In this document: positions 11,701-24,350 of the stretch, piece by piece
How the letters are laid out: each line of letters starts with the position of its first letter
Position numbering within the stretch: the stretch's first letter is position 1
From: Oikopleura dioica
Taxonomy: Eukaryota; Chordata; Appendicularia; Copelata; Oikopleuridae
Assembly (NCBI GenBank): GCA_907165135.1
Contig: OU015566.1
Span: forward strand, 5,316,157 to 5,380,156
Direction of reading: 5' to 3'
DNA length: 64,000 bases
Notes under the pieces: generated by a model
What the model was told of the DNA's origin: nothing
Seen by the model: only the letters and a program-made list of their open reading frames with translations
Database searches by the model: none
Translations under genes and position numbers: made by a program

Positions 11701-14700
11701 GTGGAAGATTTGCATCGTTCTTGCGGATTACATCCGTCGAGAATAGTTCCGACTTGGGACATTAACGGGCTTTCGGAAACGCCAGATCGAACATCGGTGA
11801 CTTTGACGCCAGCAATGCAGCCTACCAATTTGTGTTTTGCTTTGTCGCCAATGATGAGACCAGCAGTGGGAGTAGCAGTGCCACTTCTAGCGTTGATGAT
11901 CAATTGATCGTCCACGAAAATGTATGTTCGACTGGTGGAAGCTTTGATTCTGATTTGGTGCCATTCGCCGTCGCTGATAAGAGCCGTGATGCACTGGTCG
12001 GCACAAGAATGTCTCGAGCGTTTTGTATGGAGTTGAAGATAGCCATCGACAATGACAAGTTCGCTCTCGTCGTTTTCGAAAGTAAGGATCGAGGTTGAAG
12101 TGGATTCGGTTCTGATTTGGAAGTAAACTTCAAAGTCTTGTCGATCAACGAGATTCTTCAAGTTGCGAACTCGGATGTAGCCGTTGACCAATCGTTTTGC
12201 GTGATTTTTGGTGTTGGTTTCGCATCGATTGCCAGTAAGATGATCTGGACAAGAGCACTGAATCTGCCCGCCGAGCTTGGTACAAGTTCCGACGTTGTTG
12301 CAGATTTTGTCGTCGCAGGAGGTAGAAGACATGTCGCAGCCGACTTGAGAATTGCTCGAAGCAAGAGGCGTCATGAGATCCTTGAATTTGCCATTGATCT
12401 TCAAGTTTCGAAGACAACCGGTGAATCCATCGTCTCTGAGGAATTCCGGAACGCCTCCGACAAAAAGCGGTCCAGTCAAATCCATTGTCGCCGGTTCCTT
12501 GTCCGAAATGACCAATTCTGCGGCGCATTCATTTCCATCTGAGCGGAAGCAATCACTGATCATGATGTTCAAAACTCGTTTCTTTCCCTTTCCGTCGAGA
12601 AGATGAAAGTCTCCTTTGGTCTCTTTCAGCAGGCGCGCTTCATGGCGGTACTGAACACGGACTTTTTCGAACTCTCCAGAAGCGACGTTTCTGTTTATGT
12701 GAAGAGAATGCGTTTTACCGCCAGTAGAAAGTTCCACATAGATCTTTCCGTTGCGCAATAAGACTGAGAAATGATCGCCTTCTGGGCTTAATCGGCCGTT
12801 GTGGAGCACGATGGCATTCTTGACCACTGTTCTGAGCTCGAATTCTACCGTCAGTTCCCAGCGTGATTCCAGTCCAGGGAGCATGATGAACGAGTTTTTG
12901 CCGTTGAAGCTTCTCGTATCTGCATCGCAGAACTTATTCTCTACACCTGGCTGGCATTTGCACTCGTAGCCACCTTTGAGAAGATTTTGGCAGCTTTTGG
13001 CTCCACCACCGCAAGTTAATGGGCCATCATCGCAGCGGCCTTTTCCCTCGACGAGTTCGCAGTGCTCCCCGCGAGTTCCTGCGGGACATTGGCAAACGTA
13101 GCCAGTTTCCATGGGCGTACAAGTTCCGCCGTTTTGACATGGCGCGGACCAACAAGAGTTGACGGGAGATTGACATAATTGCCCAGCGCCGTAGCCGCTT
13201 GGGCACACGCAGCGGGTCCGTTTCTGCATCACGAGACGGCGAAAAATAACATCGCGCGATTTGACAAACTCAGCTTTCTTGGCAAAGGCAACACCGGGAA
13301 CGCAAATGTTGAAAGCTTGACAAGGCTCTCTAGAGCAGGTTTCGGAATCGCTTAGATCCGCTATTCGCGGGCTGATTTCGCGCTGTTTGAGGTAGACCAG
13401 TGCGCTCAGCTCTGAGCTAGAAAAGTACTCGCCGTTTTCTTTTCTCACTGCGAGGATGATTTCGACGTTGTCTTTGGATTGCTGCGCATCGAAGACAATC
13501 ACGTGATCGGATTTGCTGACTCCCACAGCCCTTGAGACGGATGAGCGGAAGTTCTGGAAATCCACTGAAAATATTTTGTTAGCGGAAAAGATAAATAAGG
13601 CCACTTCCGAGAGCGCTTTTTACTCTCGAGTAAATTTGGCATCGAACAAACGTCAAATGATGCAATCGACTGTACTAGAATGATTCGACTCGTAGAAAAA
13701 TAAACAAACCTTGAAGAAACTGCTCGAGGTTCTGTCGCACTACTGTTAACACGATGGCATTTTCGAGCGCCTCGTCCGTCACCATCTTGACCTCAATCGT
13801 AAGTGTTGCCTCAGCTTTGTTAAGGCCGTCTTTGATCCACACTCGGATTGGCGCTGTAAACTCGCGAATCGCCGCTAAATTTGGGCCCACCGCGAGTTCT
13901 CCAGATGTTTTGTTCACCTGAACGTACAATTGTAAACTCTTTATCGTAATTTTACTACTGTCTCTTTTCGTTTGAAGATCAAACAAGACTATCATTCAAA
14001 CAATGCAGAATTTCTGTATTTGCTCAATCTTTACCTTCACAAGTTCTTCCTGTCCCTCCTGCCCGAACTCGAAAATGTCCATCACATCGGGGTCGAAGAA
14101 GTTCAACTGGCCGATAACTCGGTTGATTGGAAATTCAGTATCGTCTCCGGCTACGTCTTCCATCAGGGAAGGCCGGCTACTTGTACTTTTCTGGACAAAG
14201 TTGTTGAATGTTATGTACATGTCTTTGAGGGTGGGAGTGTTGTCGTTGATGTCAAGGACTTCTATTGTGAGGTCTTCGGTTGTTTGGAGCGAATCGGAGA
14301 AAACCTAAATGAAACCATAAATTTGTGAAATCAAGGAAGAATATCTAATTTTCACAAATTTTTAAGATGATAAAAAACTTCTTTGATCTTCTAGTATGAT
14401 ATCATTCCTTTGGTAGGTAAATTTTACCTGAACTGTGATTGTATAGTTTCTCTTCTTTTCAAAGTCCAGTGGCTGGCGCAGTTCCAGCTCGCCCGTTGCC
14501 GAGTCCAAATAGAACATATTGTTCGTCTCCTGATTCGGCAGCAGAAAGTACTCAAGATTCGCATTATCCCCAATATCTCGGTCATCCGCTTCAATTTTCG
14601 CGATGATCGTGCCTGGATCCTTGTCTTCTCGTACGTAGTAGCGCTTCTTGCTCGATTCAAAGTGGGGCGCATTGTCGTTGACGTCCAAAACAGTGATCAT

Positions 14701-17511
14701 TACTGTAGCCTTTGCGTAGAGGGACGGTGTTCCATGATCGCGAGCTTCAATTTCCAGTTCATAACAGGGCGTGGTTTCGCGATCCAGCGGCTTGCCCAGA
14801 CGAATCGTCCCGTCGTACGTATCAATCAGGAAGTAGCCGAGTTCATTTGGATCCACACGCGACAACTAGAGGATTTTTTTAATAAACAAATTTGACATTT
14901 TCAACAATATCAGTGTGGCTGCAAACACGGGCGCCTCGCGATTACTGTATCTGCTGCTGATTACCTGATAGGAAATGGCGCCGTTGCGACCTTCGTCCGC
15001 GTCTTGTGCAATGACAGTAGTGATGATAGAATTGACATGTGCGTCTTCCGGAATTGTGACTTTGATTTCGCGCTTTTCGAAGACCGGAGGGTTGTCGTTG
15101 ACGTCCATGACGTTGATCTCAACCTTGGCGCGGTCGGTTTTTTGAGGAATTCCATGATCTCTTGCAATGATCTGAAGTAAAAGATGAGGATTAAGCTCAG
15201 GATCAACAACTTACCTCGAAGCTGTAGTATTTAGTCTGTTCGTTATCGAGATTTTCAAGCAGCGAAATCACACCACTCTCCTCATCCAATTTAAACAGCT
15301 TCTCGATTTCTTCCTGCGCGATTCCTTGGCCAATTGTATAACTAACACGGGCGTTGTCGCCGGAATCAGAATCCGTTGCAGCGATTTTGCCGATTATCTG
15401 CCCTGGCGCTTTATCCTTGAGACAACAAAATTGAGAAACTATTAGCGGATTATGAAGATTACCTCTGAGACGTTGATAATATAAACATCTTTGTCAAACA
15501 CAGGTGCGTAGGAGTTTTTGTCCTGCACATGAATGTTCAGAATAGCTCTCGCTCGGTGCCCGACAAGATCGGTAGCAATGAGGGTAAGGGCGTAGGTCTT
15601 ATGGTCCGAATAATCCAGGTTTGTTCCTAGAATGACATTTCCGCCACCAAGCCCATCTGATTGAACGAAAAAGACGCCGTTGTCGGATCGCTCATCGATT
15701 TCCAGCTCGATCTGGTCGGCCAAGTCCAAATCGACGAGAACATCGTTTTTCGAAATTTTGAAAACAACGCTTCCGGGACGCGAGTCTTCCGCTACCTTGA
15801 CGCTGAAACTGCTCTGGCTGAATTTCGGAGGACTGTCGTTCACATCGATCAGGTTGACTCGAAGGTCGACAATGTCGGATAAGCCGCCGCCGTCGGTAGC
15901 TTTGACTTGGAATTCGTAGTGGTCGATGGTCTCGCGATCGAGCTTCTTGACCAAAGTTATTCGGCCGGTATTACTGTCGATTGCAAAAGGGAGAAGTTTG
16001 GGAGAAATCAACTCGTAGGAAAGCTTCCCATTTGGGCTGTTAGGATCGTCCTTGTCCGAGGCAATGGCGAATGTAACTGTGTGGCCGATTCTAGCGTCTT
16101 CTTTGACCCGGGCGACGAGAGGATTAATGTTGAAGTGCGGCGCGTTGTCATTGAGATCGACGATAATGACCGACACGGTCACGATTGACTCTTGCCTCCG
16201 TCGACCATGATCTTGAGCACGAACACGGAGCTCAAACTTCCGGTTTAGTTCGAAGTCCAAATCGCGGATCAAGTTAATATCACCGGAAGTGGCATCAACG
16301 GCGAAGGTATCCTTGTCATTCATCAACGCGTAGGTAACTCGGCCATTTTCCCCTTCATCGGCATCTGTTGCCTTGACTGAAATGACTTTGGTCCCGATTT
16401 TCGTTCCTTCGGAAAGACGAACTTCCAACTCGTCTTTTGCAAAAACAGGTGGCGAGTCGTTGTCGTCGAGGATCGTTACTTCCACGCTTGTCTTTAAAAC
16501 AAATGGTTAGGTTTGTGAGAGCCACTTGATTAGGGTTATTTACACTGCCATGAAATTATTATTTGCTGTAAATTGGAAAAGCACTTGACTAGAGCTGCGT
16601 TTATCGAGGTCCTTAAAGGACGCGCCAAAAGTTCAATTTTGCTGGAATTTGGAATTCCATTTGTTTCAATAAAGACAATGCTAGTCAAAGAAGCTTTGAG
16701 ACACCAACGCAGGTGAAAATTCCCAAACAATGGTGATCAACCAGTAGCTGGGCAACATGGCGTGTGCCCAAACACACCCGTGAACTTGTTTGTTGTTTGA
16801 CGATTCTAGTTGTATTTTTACCTGGCTCTGATGAATTGGACTTTGACTGTCCTTGGCGATAACGTAGAACTTATAGAAGGCGATTTTTTCGCGATCGAGT
16901 TTTTCGTGGGTCATTATTCGCCCGTATTTGTCGATTGTAAACGCAGTTGGGGATTTTCGCGATTTCTTCTCGACAAGAGAGAGCCTCAAATTGCCCTGAT
17001 CCATCAGATCCTTGTCCGTGACATCGACAGAGCCGACGATTGTCCGCGTGGGAGTGGATTCGTGAACCGAGAATTTGTACTCGCTCTGGCCGAAAACCGG
17101 CTCGTTGTCGTTGACGTCGTTGACGTGGATAAGCAACCAGCAGAAACTGGCTTCGTTGGTCTTTGTGTTGCTCGCTGTGACTTTGAATTTGTATTGCGTT
17201 TTCGTCTTTCCTTCGGGATCCTCCAGGTCGATCTCAGCTGCGACTGTAACGACGCCAGATTTGTCCATGACAAAGACGGGATTGCGCTGCTCCTCGACAG
17301 AAGCCCTCCAAGCCTGCATCGAGTAGTTGACATTTGAGTCGGTCTCGCTGAAAGCCTGGATGTGCGCGACGACGGATCCGATTTTCGAGTTCTCATCGAC
17401 CTTTTCTTCGACGATGTTATTTGGGTAGTTGAAGACAGGCCTGAGCGCGTAGGAATATTCCGCGAGGAATAAATAAGGGAGGAGTCCTCCGAGCCATGAT
17501 ATAGCTTTCAA
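8708..17511 (-). CDS. CELSR: CELSR/Flamingo (seven-pass cadherin adhesion GPCR)
   Basis: Planar-cell-polarity receptor at cell junctions. Ten exons: 16822-17511, 15463-16491, 15215-15415, 14965-15171, 14428-14865, 14035-14304, 13710-13917, 9223-13564, 8987-9177 and 8708-8943. All junctions are GT-AG; they total 7812 nt, an exact 2603 codons plus stop. A signal peptide is followed by nine cadherin repeats (DVNDN/DLNDN motifs, e.g. HVNDVNDNEPVF). The ninth lacks calcium motifs, as in the family. Then come EGF and laminin-G domains alternating, a laminin-type EGF, a hormone-receptor-type Cys motif, a GAIN domain with GPS CSCAHLSTFAIL (the cleavage triad H-L-S is present), seven hydrophobic helices and a basic/serine-rich cytoplasmic tail. 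Everything from just after the cadherins through 7TM sits in one 4.3-kb exon, unusual beside vertebrate orthologues. Introns are mostly 43-145 nt. It appears intact. Confidence 0.95.
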
Positions 17512-20455
17512 ATGCGTTGAAAAATCGGTTGAAAGAGGGTTTGTAAAAGAGGGTTGATTTTTGTAAATATTTTATTGAATGAGTATTTACTGAAGATGTC
17601 CAACAAGCAGCAGGGGAGGAGGCTAACCGCATCACGATAAACTTTATTTAGTGCTAAAATTTTTGCGGTCTCAGGTTCGCACGAGGCGGTGCTGTTTCCG
17701 GCTGAACATTTTTACGGGCGCCTGCAAACACAGATGTACCTTTCCGCGGCGATTGACATGCGCGCAACTATTTGCGAAAAAAAAGACAACTCGAAAGAAT
17801 AATTTGTTGCGGTCAAAAAGTCATTCTTCTATTTGCTACGGTACTTATTCCGTGTTTCTCCGATAAGTTCGAATTTTCGACAACATTCTTTTTTCTTTGT
17901 GAAAACAAAATTTTCACAGGATTTTGGAAATTTCTTATCGAGGCACTCGAGTTCCTGTCAGTTTCAAGTACAGCGCTTTAGCTCCCGGGAAATCCTTTTT
18001 TTTCCTAATCTTCGGATCAGATTCAGTTTTGTGAAAAATGAGCGGCGTAAAAATGATTATACCCGCGCCGGGAGGTTTTTAGTTTCACCAAATTGCAGGT
18101 TAACTTGAAAGTTTATACGGGCGAGTATTACCCATGGGATCCGTTGATCAACCACGTGATTGGAAAATGCGTTAATTACTAGATGCAAAATTTTAGTGAT
18201 GCCAAACTCGAGGCTTTTTTCCCGCCGTCTCGGGCTCACTAGAACGGAACTGTTTCGAAGTGATAAAGAAAGTAAAGAATTTTATCAGCTGCCCCGAAGA
18301 AAAAGGCACCCCGACAAAAGAGTGTTAACTTTCCGGTCTGGCAATCTGAGAAATCAGATTTCTAGAGAAACGCGGGTAAATAGTACTTAAAAGATAGCAC
18401 CTGCGCAAATTCGAAGGGGCAAGAGCAATAATTACATAAATCCGTCAAGCGTGATAAATTTAGTAGTGCTAGTGCTATTCTAGGACCCCAGTTTAGTTCC
18501 ATAATCCACGCATGAGCGGATGTTGATGACCACTGCGCCGGATACGCGTTATTCTATGCCTTGTATTTTTCAACGCTTCCTGTCATGGTTCAAATTTGGC
18601 TCGTCCGTTTTCGGTTCGGACGATTTCAAAGCTGGTTCCGAAAAGCTGGTTTCATCGTGTTTGCTTGTTGTGTTTCGTGCTGTTTCGTCGGTTGGAAATG
18701 CCAGCAGCCTGAAAAGAGAAGGTTAAGATTGAAGCTGCTGAAGCTGGAATAAGGCAATTTAGGGAGCCAAGAAAACAGGCACACCTGAGTGATTTTGAGA
18801 TTGGATTTGCATAAAGCTTATATCAAGGCCTAGAGCTGTCAGCGGAAGCAAATTTAGAGAACAAATCGCTTAAGCCCTCCTTATCTGAGTTCTCGAATAC
18901 TGTCACGACTTGTACGAGGGGAAATGATTGGATAATTGAGGCTTATCGAGCTTGTAGCTTTGAAAATTTGAAAGTTTGAAATTTGAATTTGAAATTTCAA
19001 AAATTTCAAACACTCAAGTGCTTCCTTTGGTGCACCAAAGTGGCTTTAATTAGCACCACTTGGCGCTTAGGCTTGGATTTCAGAGGCCGGGGCGGTGAGT
19101 TTTTTTGCTTTTCCCCGCCTTTTTTCTAGCTTCGAACTGATAAGTGTTATCGCCAAAAAAGCGAGCAATCGGTAAATATAAAAGGGCTGTTTATGTTTGT
19201 GAGTTTTTTAAAAAAGGGCCTTGTAAGGCTGAAAATTCGGAAGTTTTTGAACTCTTATCATTTTCTTATCAAAAAAGCTCTCTTTTTTTCAACCCTCTTT
19301 TTCTGTTTTGAGCAATTTGTAAACCAGTCTATACATCCTTAAAAAAAGTAATGTTTCAAAAACACGGAATTCGGTAGCAGGTACTCGAGCTCCCAAGTCC
19401 TTTTCTTGTAAAATATCATAACTCGACATAAGTCTGGAATTCGCCCGTTCCAAGAGAGGCGGCTTATCCCCGTGGAAATATTCCAAATTTTTGAATTTGA
19501 CACTTTTTAGGTTTTGACCGCTCCCGCAGGAAAACATACGGGCGGCCATTTATACTCGCATATTAATATTTATACAATGAATTTATACGCCCGCCCTTTT
19601 TGTGGGAAAACTCGCCGTTTTGTATTTTTACAAGCTTTTTGTAAGCGAAACTAAAGCCAGTTGAAATATAAATTTTTTTTCAAAAGGAAAAAGTGGGTGA
19701 AGGCCAAAATTTTATATTCTATGATTCTAGCGCATTTTCTGAGCCAAGTTATACGATCCATTTTATTCAATCAGGCGCGTGTTTAATATCAGCCCCTCAC
19801 AAAAGAGGCCTCTTCATTGTCGGCCTGCCAGCTGTGGATCCTCGAAAAATTAAGGGAATGGGCAATTAGCCCCCCTTTCTTGTCGAGCCACCTAAAGTAG
19901 GGCACGATAACTTAATAATCGATGCGGGGAAAAATTATTTCCCAAAGGAGGTTCCGCGTCACTTTTTCGCCCTAATTTGATCAATCAGTACTTATTCCGC
20001 TTCGCCGGGAACTGAGTTCACGATTTTCAGGTTTTCCTTGTTGCGGTCGCAGTGGGAGAGAAGCGGCAAATCCGATGAGCCGCCAAAGTACCGGATTTTG
20101 AGAGCTCATGCCCGCGCAGGTGTGACGCCGGGGTAGATAAAAATCCCAAAAGCCATGTAACCCTACATCGGAGCTTGCTTATTTATATATAGATTGGGAA
20201 GTGACAGCTTGACCGGACATGTCTACCCATGTCAAATGTGCATACAGCTGCCGATTGGACGCAAAAGATCATGAATTTAAAGAGCTTAGACAAGTCCTTC
20301 AAGAATTTTTCGACAAAACTAAAATTTAAATAAAAATAATAAATAATAATTTTTAATAAATAAAATTATTATTATTCTTTATTATTAAAAACTAAGAAAC
20401 AGGGGCTCTCTTTCTGTCTAAATAGCCATCTTCGAATCCTAATTATTTATTTAAT
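17512..20455. other. Gene-poor region upstream of CELSR
   Basis: About 3 kb without convincing exons; short frames here lack domain content. It contains a cluster of small palindromes near 18965-19065 (TTTGAAATTTCAAA-type and CTTTGGTGCACCAAAG). Being 5' of a developmental receptor, it may hold the CELSR promoter and enhancers. That is position-based inference only. Confidence 0.35.
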
Positions 20456-20875
20456 TTATGCAAAACTCCATCTTTGTTTTCCCCTTTTTTGAAGCTTTGG
20501 AGCCTTGGCTTTAGATTTAGGCTTAGATTTTAGGTTCGGCGGTGGAAACGTAGCGCTGTTTGAGATGCAAATCGCGCCTTTGTTAAATTCCTGGAGAGCT
20601 CTTGGGTTGTCTCCGATTTGATGAACAATTAACCGCGCAAGTGCTTGAATAAAGCCCCTTCCATTTTGATAAAATCCGAAAACCGCTCCAGATCGTCGAA
20701 ATTCAAGCACAGCTGGGCCTGACCATTCAACTGTCAGATTCAATATTAACCCAGCGCCCTGAGACCGGATGTAGTTGCTACTGTTTGGCTTTGCACGAGT
20801 CCGAAACGCGAGAGAAACCCTCAAGAGGGTCATTAAGATTTGCGGAAAAATGAGGAAAATGCTGCAATAGCTCAT
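20456..20875 (-). CDS. Doubtful 139-aa ORF with hydrophobic start
   Basis: Intronless frame beginning with a hydrophobic stretch (MSYCSIFLIFPQILMTLL) that could be a signal peptide. A mixed polar middle follows, then a Lys/Pro/Ser-rich C-terminus (KSKPKSKAKAPK). An AATAAA-like signal on the same strand lies about 10 nt after the stop. No family was recognised. It is isolated in a gene-poor region, so it may be a chance ORF or a fragment of a larger gene. Confidence 0.25.
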   Translation of the reverse strand: MSYCSIFLIFPQILMTLLRVSLAFRTRAKPNSSNYIRSQGAGLILNLTVEWSGPAVLEFRRSGAVFGFYQNGRGFIQALARLIVHQIGDNPRALQEFNKGAICISNSATFPPPNLKSKPKSKAKAPKLQKRGKQRWSFA

Positions 20876-21416
20876 TTATTTTCCATGCAAACATTTTGAG
20901 AAACGATCTTCCCGAACTTCACTTTGTCCCTGGAAATTGCCTCGAATAAAAGGGGGTCCCTTAAGGATTTCATCAAGAAAGAAGGCGCCTGAAAAAACTG
21001 ACCTTCTTCAGCTGAAAATTACCCTTTTCAAAGGCGAGAAGCCGCTTTAGCTTAATCCAACTAGCTTTCCCTCTGGCTAGCCCAGCTCGTCGCATATCTC
21101 CAAAGCCTCAAATCTCGCATGTAGTCCGCTGTCGGCCGATTAAGCCGCTAACTAAACACAGTGGTGACCTCACCGATTCTCTTGACAAAAGAAGAAAGAA
21201 CTGCGCGAAATTAGTTGGAAATAGAATATTCCGTTTACCGCGGCGGACCGAGCACATTATGCGTCGCGGTGCTCAAAAAGAATACCCGGCAGAATGGGAT
21301 CATGAAGATCTGCTAATCGAATCGCCCGGAAAGGGAGCTCAAAACAACCGGTAATGGGTTGTTGTTTTCCGGGGCCAGATCAAGGTATTTCCGACCAAGA
21401 TTTTTCAAAAACAATA
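20876..21416. other. Non-coding spacer
   Basis: No supported gene. Ordinary mixed-composition sequence between the doubtful ORF and a small inverted-repeat element. Confidence 0.3.
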
Positions 21417-21418
21417 TT

Positions 21419-21597
21419 CAACAAACAAAAAAGAGGGATTTATTCAATAATTACATATTTTCAAAGAGTTTTCTTCTTTTTACAAAGTGACACCCTTATT
21501 TATTGATCCAATAAGGGTATCTCTTTGTTATGAATTTATGAAGAACAATCTAAAAATATGTAATTATTGAATGAATCTTTCTTTTTGTTTGTTTAAA
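21419..21597. mobile_element. Small inverted-repeat (MITE-like) element
   Basis: The left arm beginning AACAAACAAAAAAGAGGG near 21420 and running through ATTCAATAATTACATATTTT is repeated in reverse complement at about 21552-21597, with few mismatches over roughly 43 bp. The centre has a smaller palindrome around CCCTTATTTATTGATCCAATAAGGG. It has no coding capacity, so it would be non-autonomous. The target duplication is not clear. Confidence 0.6.
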
Positions 21598-22412
21598 TTT
21601 GTTTTTCAACAATCTTAAATTTAGGTAGAGTCTCTACCGTAGAGACAACCTTAGTTTCGTATTTTTCAGTTTGCGCGTGATTTCTCGCGTATTTGAGTAT
21701 CCAATTGTCAAATATTTGCCCTTGTGCTCGAATAGTAAGTTCAGTTCGTTTTTCTATTTGATTTTGCTGAAAGTAAAAAATTCTAGCGCAAGTTCAAAAA
21801 GATCCACTTCGCTTTGGGAATCATTGATTTTCCGATAGTTTCAAACTTATGCGCAGAATAGCCTCTGAAGCCGGATGATAACTGTCGCGTTTCTGTTGAC
21901 AATCAGAGTCTGTTTAAATTTGTCAACTCTGAAAGGCAAGTTTGAGGCGGACAAGACTGCAACTAAAATTCGAAATTGAATTTACCGCACGCAAATGTCA
22001 CAGTACATCATTACCCGCTCGCAAATTTGTTTTGAGATAAGTTTTCAAATGCCCATTAAATTTCGAAAAAAAAGAATCATCAAACCGAAAATGACTCTTC
22101 TCTTGTTAAAAAATTTTTTTCTTGCTTTTTATCACAAAAGTTGCCGTTTTTCAATAAAATGCCATGGAATGGATATTTTACGACAATGGGTTTAAAAAAA
22201 CTTCCTCAATTTTAACCCATATCGGAAAAAAGGCAAAAAATAAGCTTGCATTGAATAAAATCCTGAATTTTCTAGTGACAATCAAAAATAAAGGGGTTTC
22301 TTTAAGCTTATTGACATATTTGGGGTCCTCTGTCTATGGTGGGTTAAAATTAAAATAGGCATTTTTAACCTTTTGTGGAAAAAGTCCGTTTTGTGCGGAA
22401 TCTCGCTAGAAG

Positions 22413-23071
22413 CAGAGTTGTACATTTGCGTAGCGGAGCTAGCGGAGATAGCGGAGCTGACGGCTCCGCTCCGCTCCGCTACGATGAAAAAAATTCTTGT
22501 TCAGCTCCGCTACGCTCAGCTACGGCCAAATAAATTTCGGCCAGCTCCGCTACGCTTAGCTACGGGGGAACAAAATTTGGTCAGCTCCGCTCCGCTCAGC
22601 TACGGGGAAAAAGAATTTCGTCAGCTCCGCTACGCTTAGCTAAACAAGCTTCCGATCATTTCTGTGTAAAATAAGGCCCTTTTCTATGTAAAATAAGGCC
22701 GTAACCCGTGTGATATAAGGCACTGTGTAAAATAAGGCCCTTTTCTGTGTAAAATAAGTCCCCAGTCAGTGTAAATTACGCTTCTAGCCTTTCTCAGCTA
22801 CTTCAGCTTAGCTTAGCTATCTAAGCTAAAATTCCGCCCAGCTCCGCTCCGCTCCGCTACGGGAAAATTTTTTTTGGTCAGCTCCGCTACGCTCCGCTAC
22901 GGAGTTACAAAAAATTGGTCAGCTCCGCTACGCTTAGCTACGGGGAGAAAATTTTTAGTCAGCTCCGCTCCGCTCCGCTACGGAGAAAATTTTCTCGGTC
23001 AGCTCCGCTAAATTTTCAGGTCAGCTCCGCTATCTCCGCTACGAGAAAATTTTCTCAAATATACAACTCTG
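22413..23071. mobile_element. hAT-like non-autonomous element with GCTCCGCT-type subrepeat arms
   Basis: 659-bp element. Termini are CAGAGTTGTACATTTG (left) and the inverse of CAGAGTTGTATATTTG (right). It is flanked by a perfect 8-bp direct duplication GCTAGAAG (22405-22412 and 23072-23079). The CAG...CTG ends and 8-bp duplication fit hAT transposons. Both arms are filled with inverted arrays of GTAGCGGAGC/GCTCCGCTACG subrepeats separated by AT-rich spacers. The centre has four copies of a TGTGTAAAATAAGGCC repeat. The 88-aa frame across it is only the repeat read through. No transposase is present. Confidence 0.85.
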
Positions 23072-23079
23072 GCTAGAAG

Positions 23080-24045
23080 GTTAATTCATTTTGTAAAGCT
23101 ACTCTTTTTCAAAAAAGCTCAGAATGCGTGCAATCATTTGCCACCCTCGAAAAATGTTCTTTGCTCATGTGAAAATCTCGACTCCCTTTTATGACGCGCG
23201 TATTTACTAAAAACATTAAATAAAGAAGCCGAAGATGACCTTTTAGTTTGAAAAACAAATGATTTTTTTCTTTGAGATCGCCGGGCGATTTCTCACTCAA
23301 CACCCTTCAAACACATCAGCCCGCCAAGCAGGTGGCCATTGTTTTCCTTTCCAAGGGCGACCTGTCCGATTTTTTTGGCAGCGGAATGGATTTTTTAGGA
23401 ATTTTTAATTCTAGGCTTTGAGAATTTCGATCAACTTTCAAGGCCAGATTTTTGCACTTTGAATAAATTAAGGGGGCCCTCTACATTTGGCATTGATTTT
23501 CAACTGATTTTTTTAAAGGATAAAATTTAATTTTTCCGAATATTTTCTTACCGAAAACGATTTTTATCTTCTAAGAAAAGTCTTTCTTTTTTCTTTCTTT
23601 TTGCTGTTTTTTTCTTCTTTCACTCTCTACTGATTTCGTATCTCTCTGATTCTGATTTTGTGAATTTTTTCGTTTTTATATCTCGTTAATCTTCTTTTTT
23701 CTTTATCTTTTCAACTCTTTGTAAAACTCTGCAGTGCTCGCTCTCTCGTAAAATACGGCAGTCTTTACAATTCGACGCAGATTTTCAGTTTTTTCTTTTC
23801 CGAAGAATTTTTTTCGGTTTCGGGTCGGCGGGAGGTGCTCGGCGGTGGACTCGCCCGCGAGCGGCTCCACTCCGCGGAGGAAGCGCTCTGGCGCCGCCCC
23901 TTCCACCAAACGCCACCGTTTCCATTGGTGCTCATGCTAAGCCGTAGTAAACCTGCCCACCTACCGAGATACTCATCGTTCTTATCATTTCTATCATCGA
24001 AAAGGAGAAATATTATTAGTGATAAAATAATTTTTTGGCTATGGT
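23080..24045. other. Non-coding spacer
   Basis: Pyrimidine-rich tract at 23560-23720 and a GC-rich island at 23815-23920. Overlapping short frames exist on both strands of the GC island, but no domain or splice evidence supports a gene. Confidence 0.3.
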
Positions 24046-24350
24046 CAATTTTAGGAGTTAGGAAGATTTGGAGTAAGCTAAAAGGAGCAACTTTATTTTC
24101 CGGAGATACTCCAAATTGGAGCAAAATTTCAACGCCGATTTTAAGGGTGTTGCAGAAATATTTAAGGGTATCTGAATAGCTCAAAAGAAAGCCCGGGCCC
24201 GGAGGCGCGTTTTTGCCGGGGTTTGACAGGGCCGGGAGGCCCTTAACACCATTAAAATCGGCTTTGAAATTTTGCTCCGATTTGGAGTATCTCCGGAAAA
24301 TAAAGTTGCTCCTTTTAGCTTACTCCAAATCTTCTTAACTCCAAAAATTG
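24046..24350. mobile_element. Long-arm inverted-repeat hairpin element
   Basis: Two arms of roughly 100 bp (24050-24155 and 24242-24346) are near-perfect reverse complements, containing GGAGTAAGCTAAAAGGAGCA and GGAGATACTCCAAATYGGAG. They enclose a loop of about 85 bp with a GC-rich stretch (CCCGGGCCCGGAGGCGCG). It resembles a MITE or foldback element. The 139-aa and 69-aa frames reading out of each arm carry the same peptide because the arms are inverted copies. Confidence 0.7.

Noticed and set aside
9282-12606. Long antisense frames opposite CELSR (up to 166 aa)
   Set aside because: Shadows of the conserved CELSR coding exon; no independent domains or splice sites.
22373-23040. Tandem GC repeats with regular spacing, considered as CRISPR-like array and as a coding repeat
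   Set aside because: Eukaryotic context, inverted arm orientation and an 8-bp target duplication show a transposon-like element.
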